DNA of 64,000 nt. It comes from Actinomadura luzonensis. GTDB lineage: Bacteria; Actinomycetota; Actinomycetes; Streptosporangiales; Streptosporangiaceae. Below, in pieces: positions 23,337-32,431 of the stretch (positions are counted from its first letter, which is position 1; every line of letters starts with the position of its first letter). The notes below the pieces were generated by a model that worked only from the letters and a program-made list of their open reading frames with translations, was not told where the DNA came from and ran no database searches. Location of the stretch: contig NZ_JAKRKC020000002.1 in NCBI RefSeq assembly GCF_022664455.2, positions 2,480,001 through 2,544,000 on the forward strand. The letters are read 5' to 3'. The position numbers and the translations under genes were made by a program.

Positions 23337-24689
23337 ATGCTCCCCAGCAAGACCTTGACGGCGGGCGTCACGCTGGCCGTCGCCCTGCTCACCGTCCCGG
23401 CGGTGGCGACGGCCGCCGCCGCCCCCGGCACGCCCTTCCAGGCCGCCCGCGCCGCCGTCCCCGACCCCGAGCCCGGCCTGCTCGACGCGGTGGCCCGCGA
23501 CCTCGGCCTCACCGGCGGCCAGGCGGCCGACCGGCTGTCCAACGAGGCCGCCGCCGCGTCACTGGAGCCCGCCCTGCGTGCCCGGCTGGGCGCCTCCTAC
23601 GCCGGCTCCTGGCTCACCGGGCCGACCGCGACGCCCGTCACCGCCACCACCGATCCCGCCCAGGAGGCCGCCATCCGCGCGGCCGGCGTCGAGCCGCGCG
23701 TCGTCACCCGTTCGCTGGCCCGGCTCGACCAGGTCAAGGCCGCGCTCGACGCGGCCGCGGCGCGGGCCCCGAGGACGGCCCCCGTCTGGTACGTGGACGT
23801 CGTCGCCAACACGGTCGTCGTCCTGACCAGCACCCCCGCCAAGGCGTCGGCCTGGGTCCGGGCCAGCGGCGCCGACCCCGCCGCCGTCCGCGTGGTGCGC
23901 TCCGGCGAGCGGCCGGTGACCTACTACGACGTCCGCGGTGGCGACGCCTACTACATCGGCTCGGGCACGCGCTGCTCGGTCGGCTTCGCGGTGACCAAGG
24001 CGGGCTCGCCGGGCGGGTTCGTCAGCGCCGGGCACTGCGGCACCGCCGGCTCGGCCACCTCGGGCGCCAACCGGGTCGCGCAGGGCACGTTCCGCGGCTC
24101 GTCCTTCCCCGGCAACGACTACTCCTGGGTCGAGGTCAACTCCCAGTGGACCCCGACCGGCGTGGTCAACGGCTACAGCGCGGGCCTGCTGCCGGTCCGC
24201 GGCGCGACCGTCGCCCAGGCCGGCTCGTCCGTCTGCCGGGCGGGCTCGACCACCGGCTACCACTGCGGCACGGTCCAGCAGCTCAACACCAGCGTCACCT
24301 ACTCCCAGGGCACCGTCACCGGCGTCACCAGGACCAGCGTGTGCGCCGAGCCGGGCGACTCCGGCGGCTCGTTCATCGCGGGCGACCAGGCGCAGGGCGT
24401 CACCTCGGGCGGCTCGGGCGACTGCACCTCCGGCGGGACGACCTACTTCCAGCCGGTCGGCGAGATCCTGTCCGTGTACGGGCTCACGCTGGCCACGCAG
24501 GGCGGCGGCCCCGGCCCGACCGGCTCGCCCACCCCGACCGCTCCCGGCGGCACCTGGGCGCCGGGCACCACGTACGCGACGGGCGCCACCGTCACCTACG
24601 GCGGCGCCACGTACCGCTGCCTCCAGGGCCACACGTCGCAGGTCGGCTGGGAGCCGCCGAACGTCCCGGCGCTCTGGCAGCGCGTCTGA
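23337..24689 (+). CDS. Secreted S1-family (streptogrisin-like) serine protease with carbohydrate-binding tail
   Basis: A 450-residue preproprotease. A Sec signal (LTAGVTLAVALLTVPAVATA) is followed by a propeptide of roughly 160 residues. The chymotrypsin-like catalytic domain then starts near YYDVRGGDAYYIG, with His in FVSAGHCGTAG, Asp in NDYSWVEV and Ser in AEPGDSGGSF, as in alpha-lytic protease and streptogrisins. After a Pro/Thr linker the C-terminus carries a CBM5/12-like module (WAPGTTYATGATVTYGG, CLQGHTSQVGWEP), which suggests binding to chitin or another surface polymer. ATG 23337 has CGAGGAGAA upstream, and the in-frame extension back to 23304 is not needed. The enzyme would be activated by removing its propeptide outside the cell. 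Confidence 0.92.
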   Translation: MLPSKTLTAGVTLAVALLTVPAVATAAAAPGTPFQAARAAVPDPEPGLLDAVARDLGLTGGQAADRLSNEAAAASLEPALRARLGASYAGSWLTGPTATPVTATTDPAQEAAIRAAGVEPRVVTRSLARLDQVKAALDAAAARAPRTAPVWYVDVVANTVVVLTSTPAKASAWVRASGADPAAVRVVRSGERPVTYYDVRGGDAYYIGSGTRCSVGFAVTKAGSPGGFVSAGHCGTAGSATSGANRVAQGTFRGSSFPGNDYSWVEVNSQWTPTGVVNGYSAGLLPVRGATVAQAGSSVCRAGSTTGYHCGTVQQLNTSVTYSQGTVTGVTRTSVCAEPGDSGGSFIAGDQAQGVTSGGSGDCTSGGTTYFQPVGEILSVYGLTLATQGGGPGPTGSPTPTAPGGTWAPGTTYATGATVTYGGATYRCLQGHTSQVGWEPPNVPALWQRV

Positions 24690-24775
24690 AACGTCCGGAC
24701 CATGTGCCCGTGGCGGCGCAAAGATGTGCACTCAAGGTGAGGTCGAGCGACGCTCAGTCAAGGAACATACGAGGC

Positions 24776-24862
24776 ATGGACACGAATAAGGGCACCTGCT
24801 CGTGCGGCCACGGCTCGTCCTGCTCCTGCTCCGCCGACTGCGGCTGCGGCTGCAACGGCTGA
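24776..24862 (+). CDS. 28-residue Cys-rich, metallothionein-like peptide
   Basis: A very short gene with ATG 24776 and GAGG just upstream. The 28-residue peptide has seven cysteines and one histidine, arranged as CSC-G-H, CSC and CGCGC, with the rest mostly Gly, Ser and small polar residues. This density of Cys-x-Cys pairs is what metallothioneins use to bind copper or zinc. It lacks a signal peptide, so it would act in the cytoplasm. The upstream 86 bp are less GC-rich and could hold a promoter. A radical-SAM-modified peptide is an alternative, but I see no maturase gene nearby. The gene is real only if it is expressed; composition is the sole evidence. Confidence 0.5.
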   Translation: MDTNKGTCSCGHGSSCSCSADCGCGCNG

Positions 24863-24983
24863 CGCGCCCGCCGGGAGATCCAGCACACACCCACGAACGC
24901 CGAGCCGCGGCGCCGGGCATGGCACCGTCGTCCCCCGCGATCGCCCATGCCCCGCGCCGCGGCTTCGGCACGCCCGGGGCCGC

Positions 24984-27116
24984 TCACAGCGGGAGCATGG
25001 CCTCCACCTGCGTGCCCGTCCCCGGTGAGCTGATCAGGCAGGTGCCGCCCAGCTCGGCGGCGCGCTCGCGCATGGAGGCGAAGCCCACGCCGGAGCGCCG
25101 CCGCTCGGGCAGGCCCCGCCCGTCGTCGCGCACCCGCACCACCAGCGCGCGTGGCGCGCGGGTCAGCGTCACCTCGACCCGGCCGGCGGCGGCGTGCTTG
25201 CGCGCGTTCGTCAGCGCCTCCTGCACGATCCGGTACGCGGCCACCTCGACGGCGGCGGGCAGGCCGGTCAGCTCGCCCTCCGCCTCCACCGTCACGGGCG
25301 GGCCCGGCTCGGCGGCCAGCGCGCGCACCGCCCCGGCCAGGCCCAGGTCGTCCAGGGTGGGCGGGCGCAGCCCGTAGACCAGCTCGCGCACCTCCTGGCT
25401 GACCGAGTCCATGCCGGTGCGCAGGTCCAGCAGCAGCGCGTCGGCCGCGTTCGGCGCCTCCCGCAGGCTGAGGCGGGCCATGGTCAGCGACATCGCCATG
25501 TTGGCCAGCGCCATGCCGAGCCCGTCGTGCAGGTCGCGGCGGAGCCTGCGCCGCTCCTCCTCGCGGGCGGTCAGGATGCGTTCGCGGGAGCGTTGCAGGT
25601 CGGCGGCGAGCAGCACGGCGTGCGCGACGTCCGCGAGGAACGGCACCGCCACCCCGATCAGCCGCTCGGTGTAGGCGGCCGAGAAGCGGCGCGGCCCCGG
25701 CGGGCCGATGAGCACCCGGCCGACCGGCTCGCCGTGCCACACCAGCGGCACGACGCGCGGCGCGGCCCCGGCCGACCCCAGCTCCACCCGCATCCCGGGC
25801 CCCCGCCCGGACCCGCCGTCGGGCTCGCCGTCGGACCCGCCATCAGACCCGCCGCCGGGTCCGGCTGCGGTTCCCGTGCCGGTTCCGGTGGCGGGTCCGT
25901 TGTCCTGGCCGACCTCGACGACGATGCCCGTCACGCCGAGCCCGTCGCGCACCACGGAGGTGACCGCGGCCAGCGCGTTCGCCGGCTCGCGCGCCCCCAC
26001 CTCGACCGTCAGCCGCCGGGCCAGCTCCTCGGGCCGGCCGTGCCGCCCGTACAGCATCACGTCCGTCATCCGGCGCAGCCGGGCCCGTAACGGCTGGAAG
26101 AGCGCGCCCGCCGCGAGCGTCGCGGCCAGGCCGGCGAGCTGGTCGTAGCCCGACAGCAGCAGCCCGGCGACGGCGCTCACGCCGAAGTACACCGCGCCGA
26201 CCGCGGCGAGCAGGCCGGTCGCGACGAGCGTGCGGCTGATGACGGTGTCGATGCCGTAGAGGCGGTAGCGCAGCACCGCGAACGCGATCGCCACCGGCAC
26301 CAGCGCCGCCCAGACCGTGGCGAGCGCCCAGTAGTCCTGCCCGAGCAGCAGGAACACCGTGTAGCCCGCGAACGCCGACAGCGGCCAGGCGATCTGCCGC
26401 CGCCCGGCCGGCGCCGCCCGCCGCATGCGCACCAGCAGCGACAACATCCCGAGCACCACGCACGCGTTGACGACCAGCGTCAGCACCGCCCGCACCCCGT
26501 CGTTGTACGGCGCCAGCGCCTCGACCGCCAGCGGGTTGGGGATGACCTCGGGATAGCGGTACGCGGCCGCGGCCGGCGCGGGACGCACGACGTTGCGCAG
26601 GCCCTCCAGCACCGTCGCCGCCACGCCCACGACGGCCACCGGCAGCCACCGCCGCGACGGCAGCCGGTCGTCCGGCGACAGCAGCGGCAGCAGCGACGAC
26701 AGCGCGCACGCGCCCGCCACCCAGCCCGCCACCGCCACGATCCGCAGCCACCCCGCGCCGTCCAGGTGGCCGGCCGCGGCCAGGGCGACCTGCAGCCCGG
26801 TCGCCACGATGTTGACGGCCGAGCCGAGCCCGCCCGCGCACATCAGCCAGGCCATCCGCAGCCGCGGCCGGTGCCGGATCAGGAACGCCCCGGTCACCGG
26901 GAACGCCAGCCCCGCCGCGTGGTCCGGCACGAACGGCGGCCACGGCGCCCACGCGCCCGGCGCCGACAACTGCAGCGCGGAGCCGGCCACGGTCAGCGTC
27001 ACCGCCAGCGCGGCGAGCACCCCGGACACCACCCGGGCGCGCCGCCCGGCCGGCGCGCCGGAGCCCGCCCGGGCCCGCCGCCCGGTGTCCGCGCCGTGTC
27101 GCGTTCCAGAGTCCAC
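24984..27116 (-). CDS. Orphan NarL-type sensor histidine kinase
   Basis: A 710-residue membrane kinase. The N-terminal half has about eight to ten hydrophobic helices (for example RVVSGVLAALAVTLTVAGSA). A GAF-like region with a Gly/Asp-rich low-complexity insert follows, then the dimerisation helix with the phospho-acceptor His in EERRRLRRDLHDGLGMALAN, and the ATPase domain with IVQEALTNARKHAAAG, VRDDGRGLP and GVGFASMRERAAELGG. These are the HisKA_3/HATPase features of kinases that normally pair with LuxR-type response regulators. No such regulator is adjacent, so it is an orphan here. It resembles in layout the kinase at 60972, whose partner is present. The GTG at 27116 lacks a clear ribosome site and the true start may lie up to about 25 codons further in. 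Confidence 0.86.
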   Translation of the reverse strand: MDSGTRHGADTGRRARAGSGAPAGRRARVVSGVLAALAVTLTVAGSALQLSAPGAWAPWPPFVPDHAAGLAFPVTGAFLIRHRPRLRMAWLMCAGGLGSAVNIVATGLQVALAAAGHLDGAGWLRIVAVAGWVAGACALSSLLPLLSPDDRLPSRRWLPVAVVGVAATVLEGLRNVVRPAPAAAAYRYPEVIPNPLAVEALAPYNDGVRAVLTLVVNACVVLGMLSLLVRMRRAAPAGRRQIAWPLSAFAGYTVFLLLGQDYWALATVWAALVPVAIAFAVLRYRLYGIDTVISRTLVATGLLAAVGAVYFGVSAVAGLLLSGYDQLAGLAATLAAGALFQPLRARLRRMTDVMLYGRHGRPEELARRLTVEVGAREPANALAAVTSVVRDGLGVTGIVVEVGQDNGPATGTGTGTAAGPGGGSDGGSDGEPDGGSGRGPGMRVELGSAGAAPRVVPLVWHGEPVGRVLIGPPGPRRFSAAYTERLIGVAVPFLADVAHAVLLAADLQRSRERILTAREEERRRLRRDLHDGLGMALANMAMSLTMARLSLREAPNAADALLLDLRTGMDSVSQEVRELVYGLRPPTLDDLGLAGAVRALAAEPGPPVTVEAEGELTGLPAAVEVAAYRIVQEALTNARKHAAAGRVEVTLTRAPRALVVRVRDDGRGLPERRRSGVGFASMRERAAELGGTCLISSPGTGTQVEAMLPL

Positions 27117-27402
27117 GCGGTGTCCCGTCCCGTCCCGCCGCGGGGAAGCCGCACGTCACTCCCCGTCCTGCGCCGCACCATGGTACGACGCCGCAAAACA
27201 GAATGATCTGCCCGGTTCTCGGCCGCGGCATCACTGGTTACACTCCAGTCCGGAGCCCGGCCGCCCCCACAGGGACGGCCGCTCCAGCTCGTCACCCGCC
27301 GGGGAGGGGTCGGTTCCTCCGGCGTGCCTTCAGCCCGGGTGACACGACGCCTCCGCGAGCGGCCCGACGAGGCCCACGCAGCCCCTCGACGAGGAGGTTC
27401 CC

Positions 27403-30400
27403 GTGTCACCCAGCGCCCTGTTACCCCGCGTGCGCCGGCTCGCCGCGGCCGCCGCGGGCCTGAGCGTCGTCCTGGCCCTGAGCCCGGTCCCGGCAGGCGC
27501 CAGCCCGGCCCCGTCCCCCTCAACCCCGAGCTCGCCCACCGGGAAGTGGAAGGCCATCCCGCTGCCCGCCGGCGAGCTGGTGGACGGCGCCAAGTCCGCG
27601 ACCGGCAAGCTCGCCAAGAGCGACCCCGCCCTGCTCCGCAGGACCGATCCCAAGCCGGTGAGCGTCGTCGTCAAGCTCGACTACGACTCCCTGGCGGCCT
27701 ACCGCGGCGGCCTGCCCGGCCTGCCCGCCACCAGCCCCGCCGTCACCGGCAAGGCCCTCGACACCAGGAGCGCCGACGCCAGGAAGTACACCGGGCACAT
27801 CCAGAAGGTCGAGGAGGGCTTCCTCGCCGAGCTGGCCAAGCGGGTCCCCGGCGCGGTCGCGGGCCAGCGCATCAGGACCGTCTACGGCGGCATCGCGCTG
27901 CGCATCCCCGGCGACAAGGCGGCGGAGGTGCTGAAGCTGCCCGGCGTCGCCGCCGTCCAGGAGGACCGGCTGGAGCACCTGCTCACCGACTCCAGCCCGG
28001 CCTTCATCGGCGCCGACACCCTCTACCCGCAGCTCGGCGGCACCGACACGGCCGGCAAGGGCGTGATCGTGGGCGTGCTGGACAGCGGCGCCTGGCCCGA
28101 GCACCCGTCCTTCGCCGCCCGGCCCGGCCTGCCCGACCCGCCGCCCACCAAGGACGGCGCACCCCGCGAGTGCGACTTCGGCGACAACCCGCTGACGCCC
28201 GCCAACGACCCGTTCACCTGCACCAACAAGCTGATCGGCGGGCGGCCGTTCCTGGAGACCTACAACGAGGTCATCGGCGGCGACGTCTACCCCGACAGCG
28301 CCCGCGACTCCAACGGCCACGGCACCCACACCGCCACCACCTCGGCCGGCGGCCCGGTGGCCGACGCCAACCCGCTCGGCATCAGCCGCGGACCGATCCA
28401 CGGTATCGCGCCCGGCGCGGCCGTGTCGGTCTACAAGGTCTGCGGCGCGGAGGGCTGCTACTCCTCCGACTCGGCGCAGGCGGTGGCGCGGGCCATCCTG
28501 GACGGCGTCCGGGTCATCAACTTCTCCATCTCCGGCGGCAGCGACCCCTACAGCGACCCGGTCGAGCTGGCCTTCCTCGACGCGTACGCGGCCGGCGTGC
28601 TGGTCTCCGCCTCGGCCGGCAACTCCGGTCCCGGCGCGAACACCACCGACCACCGCGGGCCGTGGGTCACCACCGTCGCGGCGTCCACGCAGAACCGCAC
28701 GTTCCAGTCGACGCTCACGCTGACCGGCGGCGGCGCGACCGCGACGGTCAAGGGCGCCTCCATCACCGCCGGGGTCTCATCGCCGCTGCCCGTGGTGCTC
28801 GCCTCAGCGCCGCCGTACTCGCGGCCGCTGTGCGACGCGCCCGCGCCGGCCGGGCTGTTCACCGGCAAGATCGTCGCCTGTGAGCGCGGCCCCAACCGGG
28901 TGCTGAAGGGCTTCAACGTCAAGCAGGGCGGCGCGGCCGGGATGATCCTGTACAACAGCTACCCGTTCGACGTCTTCACCGACAACCACTGGCTGCCGAC
29001 GGTGCACCTCGACAAGCCGGCGGCCGACACCCTGCTGGCCTTCCTGAGCGCCCACCCGGACACCACCGCGTCCTACACGCAGGGCCAGAAGGCCACCTGG
29101 CAGGGCGACCGGATGACGTACTTCTCCTCGCGCGGCCCCGGCGGCGACTTCCTCAAGCCGGACGTCACCGCGCCCGGCCTGCACATCCTGGCCGGCCAGA
29201 CCCCGACGCCGGAGTCGCCGCTGGAAGGCCCGCCCGGCAACTACTACCAGGTCATCTCGGGCACCTCGATGTCGGCCCCGCACGTCACCGGCGCGGCGGC
29301 GCTCGTCTTCGCCCTGCACCCGGGCTGGACGCCGGGCCAGGTCAAGTCCGCGCTGGAGACCACCGGGAAGACGTCGGTCACCAAGCCGGACGGCAGCACC
29401 CCGGCCGACCCGTTCGACATGGGCGGCGGGCGCATCGACCTGACCAAGGCCGGCGACCCCGGCCTGACGCTGGACGAGAGCGCCGCGAACTTCGCCGCCT
29501 CCGCGGCCGACCCGCTCAACCGCATCGACCTCAACCTGCCGTCGGTGAACGCGCCCGTCATGCCGGGCGTCATCACCGCCAGGCGCACGGTCACGAACGT
29601 CACGAGCCGCACGCTCACCTTCACCGCCACCGGCAGGACGGTCAGCGGCGCGGCCATCGCCGTCGTGCCGCCGCTGTTCTCCGTCGCGCCCGGCAAGAGC
29701 GCCAGGCTCAGCGTCGTGATCACCGCGCCCGACCTGCCCGACGGGCAGTACTTCGGGCAGGTGGACCTCAAGCAGGCGGGCGGCTCGCGCGCGCTGCACC
29801 TGCCGGTCGCGTTCTACCGCCAGGAGGGCATAGTCCCGGTCGACCAGACCTGCGCGCCGGACACCATCGCCAGGAACACCGGCGAGTCCACCTGCACCGT
29901 CACCGTCCAGAACAACAGCCTGGAGGCGGCCGAGGTCACCGCGGTCAGCACGCTCGACGCGCGGCTGCGGCTCAACAGCGTGACCGGAGCCACCAAGATC
30001 GGCACCCAGGTCGCCACGGCCAGGGCGACCCTCGCCGCCCGCCAGCCCGACCGGCCGACGATCGCGCCCGGCCAGGGACCGGCCGGGTACCTGCCGCTCG
30101 ACGCGTTCGGCGTGACGCCGACGCCCATCGGCGACGAGCAGGCGATCAACCTCACCGTGCCGGCGTTCTCCTTCGCCGGCCGCACCTACACCAGGCTCGG
30201 CGTGACGTCCAACGGCTACAGCGTCGCGGGCGGCACGAACGGCGCCGACGACATCCAGTACCAGCCGCAGACGCTGCCCGACCCGGCGCGGCCGAACGGC
30301 GTGCTCGCCACGTACTGGACCGACCTCGACGGCACCGGCGCGCCCGGCGTCTACAGCACGGTCCTGACCGACGGCGTGAACGACTGGGTCGTCGTCGAGT

Positions 30401-30759
30401 GGCGGGTCAACCTGTACGGCACCAGCTCGCTGAAGGTGTTCCAGCAGTGGATCGGCGTGAACGGCGCCGAGGACATCAGCTACGCCTACGACCCGGCGAA
30501 CCTGCCCGGCTCCCCGCCCGCGGGCGCGGGGCTCACGGTGGGCGCGGAGAACGCCGAGGGCACCGCCGGTGACCAGATCTCCGGGCCGCCGGCCGAGGAC
30601 CTCGTCGTCAGGAGCACCCCCGGCGCGCCCGGCGGGACGCTCACGTACACCATGAAGGTCAAGGGCGTCAGCACCGGGGCCGGCAAGGTGACCACGGCCA
30701 CCTCGACCCCGCAGGTGAAGGGCGTCACCGTGGAGGTGGACACGATCAACGTCCGGTGA
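27403..30759 (+). CDS. Large secreted subtilisin-like serine protease
   Basis: An 1118-residue S8 protease. After the signal (LAAAAAGLSVVLALSPVPAG) comes an inhibitor-I9-like propeptide. The catalytic triad is Asp227 in VIVGVLDSGAWPEHPS, His306 in DSNGHGTHTATTS and Ser622 in SGTSMSAPHVTGAAALV. A protease-associated insert lies between His and Ser (near KQGGAAGMILYNS), which matches the pyrolysin/cucumisin type. The C-terminal 450 residues contain a fibronectin-III-like part (ARRTVTNVTSRTLTF) and a further beta-rich domain. GTG 27403 has GAGGAGG upstream. A 15-bp perfect hairpin directly follows the gene. It is likely an extracellular nutrient or processing protease. Confidence 0.92.
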   Translation: MSPSALLPRVRRLAAAAAGLSVVLALSPVPAGASPAPSPSTPSSPTGKWKAIPLPAGELVDGAKSATGKLAKSDPALLRRTDPKPVSVVVKLDYDSLAAYRGGLPGLPATSPAVTGKALDTRSADARKYTGHIQKVEEGFLAELAKRVPGAVAGQRIRTVYGGIALRIPGDKAAEVLKLPGVAAVQEDRLEHLLTDSSPAFIGADTLYPQLGGTDTAGKGVIVGVLDSGAWPEHPSFAARPGLPDPPPTKDGAPRECDFGDNPLTPANDPFTCTNKLIGGRPFLETYNEVIGGDVYPDSARDSNGHGTHTATTSAGGPVADANPLGISRGPIHGIAPGAAVSVYKVCGAEGCYSSDSAQAVARAILDGVRVINFSISGGSDPYSDPVELAFLDAYAAGVLVSASAGNSGPGANTTDHRGPWVTTVAASTQNRTFQSTLTLTGGGATATVKGASITAGVSSPLPVVLASAPPYSRPLCDAPAPAGLFTGKIVACERGPNRVLKGFNVKQGGAAGMILYNSYPFDVFTDNHWLPTVHLDKPAADTLLAFLSAHPDTTASYTQGQKATWQGDRMTYFSSRGPGGDFLKPDVTAPGLHILAGQTPTPESPLEGPPGNYYQVISGTSMSAPHVTGAAALVFALHPGWTPGQVKSALETTGKTSVTKPDGSTPADPFDMGGGRIDLTKAGDPGLTLDESAANFAASAADPLNRIDLNLPSVNAPVMPGVITARRTVTNVTSRTLTFTATGRTVSGAAIAVVPPLFSVAPGKSARLSVVITAPDLPDGQYFGQVDLKQAGGSRALHLPVAFYRQEGIVPVDQTCAPDTIARNTGESTCTVTVQNNSLEAAEVTAVSTLDARLRLNSVTGATKIGTQVATARATLAARQPDRPTIAPGQGPAGYLPLDAFGVTPTPIGDEQAINLTVPAFSFAGRTYTRLGVTSNGYSVAGGTNGADDIQYQPQTLPDPARPNGVLATYWTDLDGTGAPGVYSTVLTDGVNDWVVVEWRVNLYGTSSLKVFQQWIGVNGAEDISYAYDPANLPGSPPAGAGLTVGAENAEGTAGDQISGPPAEDLVVRSTPGAPGGTLTYTMKVKGVSTGAGKVTTATSTPQVKGVTVEVDTINVR

Positions 30760-30766
30760 GCCGGCC

Positions 30767-30799
30767 GCGGCCGCGGGCGGGCCTCCCGCCCGCGGCCGC
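30767..30799 (+). terminator. Very strong GC hairpin after the subtilase gene
   Basis: A perfect 15-bp stem, GCGGCCGCGGGCGGG (30767-30781) with its complement CCCGCCCGCGGCCGC (30785-30799), and a 3-nt loop lie 7 bp after the protease stop codon. No T-tract follows, as is common for actinobacterial terminators. Confidence 0.7.
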
Positions 30800-30887
30800 C
30801 GCTCGGCCACCCCGGCGCGGCCCGGCAGGACTGTCCCGCGGAGGACCGGGAACAGGACTGTCACGGCGGCGGATGCGGGAAAGGCCG

Positions 30888-31808
30888 ATGGAGCAGGAAC
30901 CGGGCGGTGCGGCCGCCTCGGGCTACGGGATAGGAGCCGTGGCGAGGAGGCTCGGCGTGCCCACGCCCACCCTGCGGACGTGGGACCGCCGCTACGGCCT
31001 GGGCCCGAGCCGGCGCAGCTCCGGCGGGCACCGCCGCTACGACAGCGCCGACCTGTGGCGGCTCGGGCAGATGCGGCGGCTGGTCGGGCAGGGCGTCGCC
31101 CCGGCCGAGGCGGCCCGCCAGGCCCTGGCCGCCCCCCTCCCGCCCGCCGCGTCCGCAGCCGTCGCGTCCCCGCCCGCCGCGTCCCCACCTGTTGAGGTGG
31201 CCGACCGGCTCGCCCGGCTGGAGCGGGCCACGGCCCGGATGGACGTGCGCACCCTGTCCGCCGCGCTGCCCGAGGCCCTGGCCGCCCTGGGCGTGGTCTG
31301 GACGTGGGAGAAGCTGGTGCTGCCGGTGCTCACCGCCGTCACCCACGACCAGGAGCGGACCGGCGCGGGCGTCGAGGTGGAGCACCTGCTGTCCGAGCGC
31401 GTCCTCGCCGCCCTCGCCCACCACGCCCAGTCCCTCAGGACCGACGGCGCGCGCCCGGCCCTGCTCGCGTGCGCCGAGGAGGAGCAGCACAGCCTGCCGG
31501 TGCACGCCCTGGCCGCCGCGCTGGCCGAGCAGGGGGTGACCACGTGGGTACTGGGGGCGCGCACCCCGTACCGGGCGCTCGGCGACGCGGTGCGCCGGGT
31601 GCGGCCGGGCGCGGTGTTCGTCTGGTCGCAGCAGGAGGCGACCGGGGACCCCGCGCCGCTGGCGGCGCTGCCGCGGCCGCGTCCCGCCTGCCGGGTGGTC
31701 GTCGGCGGCCCCGGCTGGCCCGGCGGGCTGCCGGGCGACGTGGTCCGCGTGGGCACGCTCAGGGACGCCGTCGCCACGATCGCGGCCGCCGTCGCGGCCG
31801 CCCCATGA
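30888..31808 (+). CDS. Second MerR-type B12-binding regulator, CarH/LitR-like
   Basis: A 306-residue paralog of the LitR-like protein at 3054-4073. The MerR head is almost the same (SGYGIGAVARRLGVPTPTLR, SGGHRRYDSADL), followed by a Pro/Ala-rich linker, a helical domain and the cobalamin-binding domain with ACAEEEQHSLPVHALAAALA and LGARTPYRAL. The EH of the CarH cap is kept (VEVEHLLSERV), but the Trp-His pair is replaced by Gln-Glu, exactly as in the first paralog. ATG 30888 has AAAGG just upstream and gives the shorter N-terminus; ATG 30873 is in frame. Forty-one bases after its stop begin the 11-bp tandem repeats that also mark litS. It probably represses the next gene, and may cross-talk with the carotenoid locus. 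Confidence 0.85.
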   Translation: MEQEPGGAAASGYGIGAVARRLGVPTPTLRTWDRRYGLGPSRRSSGGHRRYDSADLWRLGQMRRLVGQGVAPAEAARQALAAPLPPAASAAVASPPAASPPVEVADRLARLERATARMDVRTLSAALPEALAALGVVWTWEKLVLPVLTAVTHDQERTGAGVEVEHLLSERVLAALAHHAQSLRTDGARPALLACAEEEQHSLPVHALAAALAEQGVTTWVLGARTPYRALGDAVRRVRPGAVFVWSQQEATGDPAPLAALPRPRPACRVVVGGPGWPGGLPGDVVRVGTLRDAVATIAAAVAAAP

Positions 31809-31825
31809 CGATCTCCTCAGGACGC

Positions 31826-31871
31826 TTGCGGCGCCCACCGCTCTGTGCCTGAATGACTACTGAATAGCTTT
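31826..31871 (+). promoter_or_regulatory. Promoter with tandem 11-bp CarH-type operator
   Basis: TGAATGACTAC (31850-31860) and TGAATAGCTTT (31861-31871) are adjacent 11-bp units; the second matches the litS unit TGAATAGGTTT at 10 of 11 bases. A possible -35, TTGCGG (31826-31831), lies 18 bp upstream of the first unit. The sequence after the repeats, AGCGGGACAGGCGATG, closely matches the litS leader AGCGGGACAAGCCATG, with the start codon 23 bp away here and 22 bp there. Confidence 0.6.
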
Positions 31872-31894
31872 TCCTGACCGAAGCGGGACAGGCG

Positions 31895-32384
31895 ATGAGG
31901 GGCGAGGACCAGGCCGGGAAGCGAGCCGAGTCTCCCGGCACGCTGCCCGGCCCCGCAGAGCCCCGTGGCGCGCCGGCGCCCCTGGGCCACCGCGAGCGGG
32001 CCGCCGCCGCGGCCGCCGGCGCCTTCGTCCGCGACCCGCGAGGCGCGCGCCCGCGTCAGGCCCGGCTGCGCCGCCTGCGCGACGGCACGTACGAGCCGGG
32101 GCAGGAGCCGCTCGCCCTGCCCGGCCACGACCCCGGCGAGGCCGTCCTGTGGTTGCGGGCCGCCGCCCGGCGCCGCAACGAGGCCTTCCTGCGGCTCGCC
32201 GCCGCCCACGAGCGGGCCGCGCGGGCCCGCGGGGGGGGGGCCCGCCGCGTGGCCGCCGACGCCGAGGCCCACCTGCGCCCTCGCCCGGTGGCACCGCAGC
32301 CTGGCCGAACGGCTGCGCCTCCTCGCCGAGCTGCGCAGCCCCGCCCGCCGCCGCGCGGACGACGCCCGGCGCGCCTTCCCCTGA
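31895..32384 (+). CDS. Unknown small charged protein under CarH-type control, frame uncertain
   Basis: I do not recognise this protein. The ATG at 31895 is supported by its leader, which matches that of litS. The product is Arg/Ala-rich and predicted helical, with blocks such as RQARLRRLRDGTYEPGQEPL and AVLWLRAAARRRNEAFLRLA, and no signal or membrane segment. A run of ten G (32231-32240) lies in it. Downstream, the plausible C-terminal helix ARWHRSLAERLRLLAELRS, ending at a stop at 32384, is in a different frame from the start; the initial frame instead runs on into the convergent LuxR gene. An indel in the G run or near 32270-32280 would join the two. The coordinates assume such a repair. 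It could be a true pseudogene. Confidence 0.5.
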
Positions 32385-32431
32385 CCGGCCGCGTCCGCCG
32401 CCCACCCGGGAAGGCGGCCGGGCGACGGCCG

